NCBI GenBank assembly: GCA_963713965.1
Contig: OY970217.1
Location: 2,728,001 to 2,792,000, forward strand
Source of the DNA: CALAGB01 sp963713965
GTDB taxonomy: Bacteria; Chloroflexota; Chloroflexia; Thermomicrobiales; Thermomicrobiaceae
Direction: 5' to 3'
Length of the DNA stretch: 64,000 bases
The position numbers and the translations under genes are program-made. Shown here piece by piece: positions 60,802 through 64,000 of this stretch (position 1 is the first letter of the stretch; the number at the start of each line of letters is the position of its first letter). The notes below the pieces were generated by a model. That model did not search any database and was not told the origin of the DNA. It saw only the letters and a list, made by a program, of their open reading frames with translations.

Positions 60802-61686
60802 ATGGAGCTCAAACACGTAACCAACGCAGTGCAAAAAGAGGCGATCATCGATCAGACTGCCAAATCGATCAAAGACGTCGCCATGAAGGTTTTCGGTGGC
60901 GGCGGCGAAGGCAAGCGAACGTTGCGCAACGCGCTGTACGGAACATGGCTCGGTCATCCCCTTCATCCCCTCATCGTGGTCGTTCCGGCGGGTGCCTGGA
61001 TGGTTACTGAATTGCTTGATCTCGTCGGCGCTGGGTTGAACGACGATGGATATGATCGAGCAGCGGACGTGACTGCCGCGGTCGGCATGGCCGGGGCCGT
61101 TGTTGCCGTGGCGAGCGGCGCGAACGACTGGCGCTTCGTCCACGGCAAATCAAGTCGGCTTGGATTGATTCACGGGCTGGCGAACACGGCGGGCATGGGG
61201 GCCATGGGGCTCTCACTACTGATGCGCGTCAAGGGATCTCGCAACGCGGCGCGCGTTCTGGCCACAGTTGGAATCACCATCACAGCCGCCGCGGCATATG
61301 TCGGAGGCGAGCTCGTCTACGGCCAGAAGGTGGGTGTCAGTCACGTCAGCGCGGAGAAATTGCCGACCGAATTCAAGGCCGTCATGGCCGATTCGGAGCT
61401 GCCGCAGGGCAAGCTCACCAAGGCGACCGTGGAGGACGTGCCGATCGTGTTGCTGCGCCAGGGTCAGCGTATCTATGCCTTAGCCGATTCGTGCTCACAC
61501 ATGGGCGGTCCACTCAATGAAGGCGAGCTCGACGATGGCTGCGTCGTTTGTCCGTGGCACGGTTCGAAATTCTCAATGGCGAGCGGTCGCGTGGTCGACG
61601 GTCCAGCCACCTTCCCTCAGCCGTCTCTTGAGGTCCGCGTGCGCGCGAACCAAATCGAGGTGCGACTATCCCCAGAATCCGAGTAA
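60802..61686 (+). CDS. DUF2231 membrane domain fused to a Rieske [2Fe-2S] domain
   Basis: A 294-residue redox membrane protein. The N-terminal DUF2231 domain (about 35-185) starts TWLGHPLHPLIVVVPAGAW and has four hydrophobic helices with HP and H residues that could bind haem in related proteins. The C-terminal Rieske domain (about 195-290) has the full cluster motif Cys231-x-His233 (CSHMGG) and Cys250-x2-His253 (CPWHGSKF). This ferredoxin-type Rieske with no signal peptide suggests a cytoplasmic-face cluster delivering electrons to or from the membrane part. ATG 60802 has TGGAGGAA at good spacing. A redox link with the divergent iron-protein gene is possible. Confidence 0.87.
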   Translation: MELKHVTNAVQKEAIIDQTAKSIKDVAMKVFGGGGEGKRTLRNALYGTWLGHPLHPLIVVVPAGAWMVTELLDLVGAGLNDDGYDRAADVTAAVGMAGAVVAVASGANDWRFVHGKSSRLGLIHGLANTAGMGAMGLSLLMRVKGSRNAARVLATVGITITAAAAYVGGELVYGQKVGVSHVSAEKLPTEFKAVMADSELPQGKLTKATVEDVPIVLLRQGQRIYALADSCSHMGGPLNEGELDDGCVVCPWHGSKFSMASGRVVDGPATFPQPSLEVRVRANQIEVRLSPESE

Positions 61687-61898
61687 CGTGCCTAAACATG
61701 TTTGCATGATTCTCCAGGACGATACGGTGATCGACGGTCCGGTTGAGCAACTCGGGCCGTCCTCACGTCCGTAAAAGTCACCCACAACTTCACATTCGGT
61801 TCATCTCAACCCTTGACGAACGGAGTTCCCTAACTTATGGTAGGGGAGCGCCGACCATCGACGTGTCCCTTTGTGCTTGCGCGGGGAGATCCATTCAC

Positions 61899-62699
61899 AT
61901 GCCACCTGGACCCATTGCCTTGTTTGGCTCGGGCGAAACTTCGCGTCGCGGTCGCCAGGTCCACAGCGAACTGATGAGCAGGCTCCCCATGCCGGTGAAG
62001 ATCGCGATCTTGGAGACTCCCGCCGGATTTCAGCCCAACGTGTCGGTAGTCTCTGGCAAGCTGCGCACCTTCTTCGAGACGAGCCTCAAAGAATTTCAGC
62101 CAATCATCTCCACCGTACCGGCCAGGCAGCGGGGCGGCATCTTCGATCCAGACTCGCCGCAGATCGTGGCGCCGCTGCACGACGCACATTACATCTTCGC
62201 CGGCCCCGGCAGCCCAACCTACACGGTGCGCCAGCTTCTCGGAACGCGGACGCTGGAGGCGATTTGCCGGCGTCACGCCGAAGGCGCGACGCTCTCGTTC
62301 GCCAGCGCCGCCGCTATTTCCATGGGTCGCTTCGCCCTGCCGGTCTACGAGATTTACAAAGTGGGCGAGGATCTTCACTGGCAGCCGGGTCTGGACGTCT
62401 TCAAGCCGTTGGGACTCGATCTGACGATCCTGCCGCATTGGAATAACAACGAGGGCGGATCCGAGCTCGATACCAGCCACTGCTTCATGGGTGTCGAACG
62501 ATTCCGCTACCTTAGGCGACTGCTGCCTCATGAGACCGTCATTCTGGCCATCGATGAGCACACCGCTTGTGTGTTGGATCCGGAGGAGGGGGTAGGATCC
62601 GTCATGGGAGCGGGCAGGGTGTGCGTCATCCGGTCCGATCTCGAAACGCAATTCGACAATGGCGAACGCTTCAGTCTCGATCTCCTGCGAAGCTGTTGA
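61899..62699 (+). CDS. S51/cyanophycinase-like class I glutamine-amidotransferase-fold protein
   Basis: A 266-residue protein opening PIALFGSGETSRRGRQVH, typical of the peptidase S51/cyanophycinase-like branch of the GATase1 fold. FAGPGSPTYTVRQLLG lines the active site. The nucleophile elbow reads LSFASAAAISMG; a Ser is present, but the usual G-x-S-A-G-A box is altered. HWNNNEGGSELDTSHC follows, with His and Glu that could complete a triad. It may hydrolyse an alpha- or beta-aspartyl peptide, or be a non-peptidase relative. ATG 61899 follows GGGGAG at rather long spacing; earlier codons to 61743 are not conserved. Confidence 0.7.
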   Translation: MPPGPIALFGSGETSRRGRQVHSELMSRLPMPVKIAILETPAGFQPNVSVVSGKLRTFFETSLKEFQPIISTVPARQRGGIFDPDSPQIVAPLHDAHYIFAGPGSPTYTVRQLLGTRTLEAICRRHAEGATLSFASAAAISMGRFALPVYEIYKVGEDLHWQPGLDVFKPLGLDLTILPHWNNNEGGSELDTSHCFMGVERFRYLRRLLPHETVILAIDEHTACVLDPEEGVGSVMGAGRVCVIRSDLETQFDNGERFSLDLLRSC

Positions 62700-63956
62700 C
62701 TAGTCTGCGACGGGATCCTCGGCGGCACGATTTGGCCGCGGCTGACGATGCGGTTCGGGCGCGATCAGGGCGAAGCCGGTGCCGATCACGAGCAGCATCC
62801 CTGCCGTAAAGATGAGCGCCGAGCCGGTCCCAGCGAACCCAGCGATCGCACCGAGCAGGAACGGCCCGAAGACGTAACCGGAGTCGGAGAGCGTTCTGAA
62901 CGTCCCCATGGCGGCTGCGTTCATGCCCGGCGGCGCAACGTCGGCAGCGTAGGCGGTCGGCGCCGCTCCAGCTAGCCCCACCGAGATCCCCCACACAAGA
63001 CAACTCAGCACGTACGGCAGGAAGCTTCCAGAGGCGGCGAAGGAGATCATGGCTAACGCGCCGAATAGGAGCGCCGGTACGATGACCGCCTTGCGTCCGA
63101 ACCGGTCGATGACCACGCCGGCCGGGTAGGCGACCGATAGGCTCACTACGCTGATCGCCGATAAACCGAGTCCAATCTGACTGGCGGACAAGCCCATCGC
63201 GCCGTCGGCTCGCTCGGGCACGATAGTGAAGACCCCGCCGGTGCGCGCGAAGAAGCTCGCGAACGACGCGACACTTACCAGCAGGAACGCTGGTTGGCGC
63301 ATCAATTCACGGATCTGGCCGCCAAATTGTGGTCTCACATCGCTCGACGTGCGTGCGTCAATCGGCCCTGCCGTGCGCGTTTCAGGAATCCGCGTCAGGG
63401 CCAGCAGCGTCACCCCCGTACCGAGGATCGCGTAAACGAAAAAGGGCACTTCAAGACCGAAATGCTGGGCCATCCAGCCTCCGGGTAATGGCGCGATCCC
63501 GACGGCGAACATGAAGACCGTCATGTAGAGGGCAATGACTCTGCCGCGATTCTCGGGTGTCGAGATATCGGTCAAGATAATCTGCGTGCCCGTCAGCACC
63601 ATGGCGGCGCCGAGCCCGCCGATGAAGCGTCCGGCCAGAAACATGGAATAGCTGCCGGAGAGGCCGCAGATCAGGTTGCCGCCCGCCGTGATGATCCCGC
63701 CAATGGCGATGGCCCAATTGCGTCCCAGCACGTCCGAGACGCGACCGGCCGGCATATTGGCCGCGAAGCGTGCCAGCCCGTAAACAGCGACGGTGAGACC
63801 GATGAGAAACTGCGAGACGCCAAACGATTTGGCGAACAGCGGGACGACCGGAACGATGTTGCCGAACCCAAGCTGATTCACCGCAATCAGGATGCAAACC
63901 CATGCCAGCACCCGATTGCCGCGATACCAGTCCGGCAGCCTCCCCAGTCGTTGCAC
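62700..63956 (-). CDS. MFS transporter (418 aa)
   Basis: Twelve hydrophobic segments with MFS signatures: GRVSDVLGRNWAIAIGG between helices 2 and 3 and the symmetric GVVIDRFGRKAVIVPALLFG in the second half, plus GRFIGGLGAAMVLTGTQIIL (motif B-like). The FMFAVGIAPLPGGWMAQHFG segment resembles the proton-antiporter motif C of drug efflux pumps. A GTG start at 63956 follows GGGAGGA; an ATG at 63960 is out of frame. Its stop abuts the end of the S51-like gene on the other strand. Substrate unknown; multidrug or metabolite efflux is likely. Confidence 0.85.
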   Translation of the reverse strand: MQRLGRLPDWYRGNRVLAWVCILIAVNQLGFGNIVPVVPLFAKSFGVSQFLIGLTVAVYGLARFAANMPAGRVSDVLGRNWAIAIGGIITAGGNLICGLSGSYSMFLAGRFIGGLGAAMVLTGTQIILTDISTPENRGRVIALYMTVFMFAVGIAPLPGGWMAQHFGLEVPFFVYAILGTGVTLLALTRIPETRTAGPIDARTSSDVRPQFGGQIRELMRQPAFLLVSVASFASFFARTGGVFTIVPERADGAMGLSASQIGLGLSAISVVSLSVAYPAGVVIDRFGRKAVIVPALLFGALAMISFAASGSFLPYVLSCLVWGISVGLAGAAPTAYAADVAPPGMNAAAMGTFRTLSDSGYVFGPFLLGAIAGFAGTGSALIFTAGMLLVIGTGFALIAPEPHRQPRPNRAAEDPVAD

Positions 63957-64000
63957 CCATTCCTCCCGTCGGGAAACGAACGGCCGCGAGCAGCGGTTCG

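Noticed and set aside
1..64000. CRISPR arrays, tRNA or rRNA genes, insertion sequences
   Set aside because: No regularly spaced repeats, tRNA-like T-arm signatures, rRNA stretches or transposase frames were seen by eye. A tRNAscan-SE, CRISPR-finder and ISfinder run would be decisive.

Overview
This is a G+C-rich bacterial chromosome segment with about 46 protein genes. I saw no rRNA, tRNA, CRISPR array, transposase or phage gene. The gene content suggests a Chloroflexota bacterium of the Thermomicrobia/Sphaerobacter type, but no marker gene is present, so this placement is inference. The hints are form-II CoxL-like molybdoenzymes, an F420/PPOX-type flavoprotein, a DUF2231-Rieske fusion, FIMAH-like and Asp-box proteins, frequent GTG/TTG starts and short hairpin-bearing intergenic repeats.

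Layout. 1-6049 (-): two tandem giant FtsX/MacB-type permeases; the second runs off the window edge. 6262-7912 (-): two small membrane or membrane-anchored proteins. 8090-9872 (+): a nitrilase overlapping a uronate-dehydrogenase-like SDR. 10182-15309 (-): five co-directional genes (M20 amidohydrolase, DUF1989, M28 peptidase, iodotyrosine-deiodinase-like flavoprotein, RidA) that look like a salvage route for nitrogenous or amino-acid-derived compounds. 15662-18304 (+): a PAS-PAS-PAS-GGDEF-EAL c-di-GMP protein. 18472-23191 (+): a FAD amine/amino-acid oxidoreductase, an MFS carrier and fumarase. 23336-28152 (-): a PPOX flavoprotein, a helical unknown, and a tight pdxA2-larA-dtnK operon that reads as a four-carbon acid-sugar (tetronate) pathway with a nickel-pincer epimerase. 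28640-30043 (-): a second M28 peptidase. 30163-32531 (+): a CopB-type ATPase behind a promoter overlapped by a CsoR-like palindrome.

32639-41777: two CoxL-family large subunits without small or medium subunits, interleaved with an acyl-CoA ligase, a nitroreductase and a secreted X25/Ig/FIMAH protein. 42069-49517: a DedA protein meeting tail-to-tail an unusual acyltransferase-PHP fusion, a small HTH protein, a YhaN/YhaO (SbcCD-like) pair and a tail-anchored J-domain protein. 49705-55397 (+): a second FAD oxidoreductase, an Asp-box propeller, and a very large CheA-like protein whose HPt-like repeats all lack the phosphorylatable histidine. 55433-57641 (-): a deacetylase-family gene, apparently frameshifted at its 5' end, and an arginine-deiminase-fold hydrolase. 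57876-63956: DinB-like protein, thiolase plus OB-fold partner, Tp34/P19-like iron protein without signal peptide, DUF2231-Rieske fusion, S51-like peptidase and an MFS carrier.

The strongest leads are the histidine-less CheA-like protein, the acyltransferase-PHP fusion, the tetronate/LarA operon, the bacterial iodotyrosine-deiodinase homologue and the copper operator/promoter. Family names rest on recognition of motifs by eye; no database search was run.
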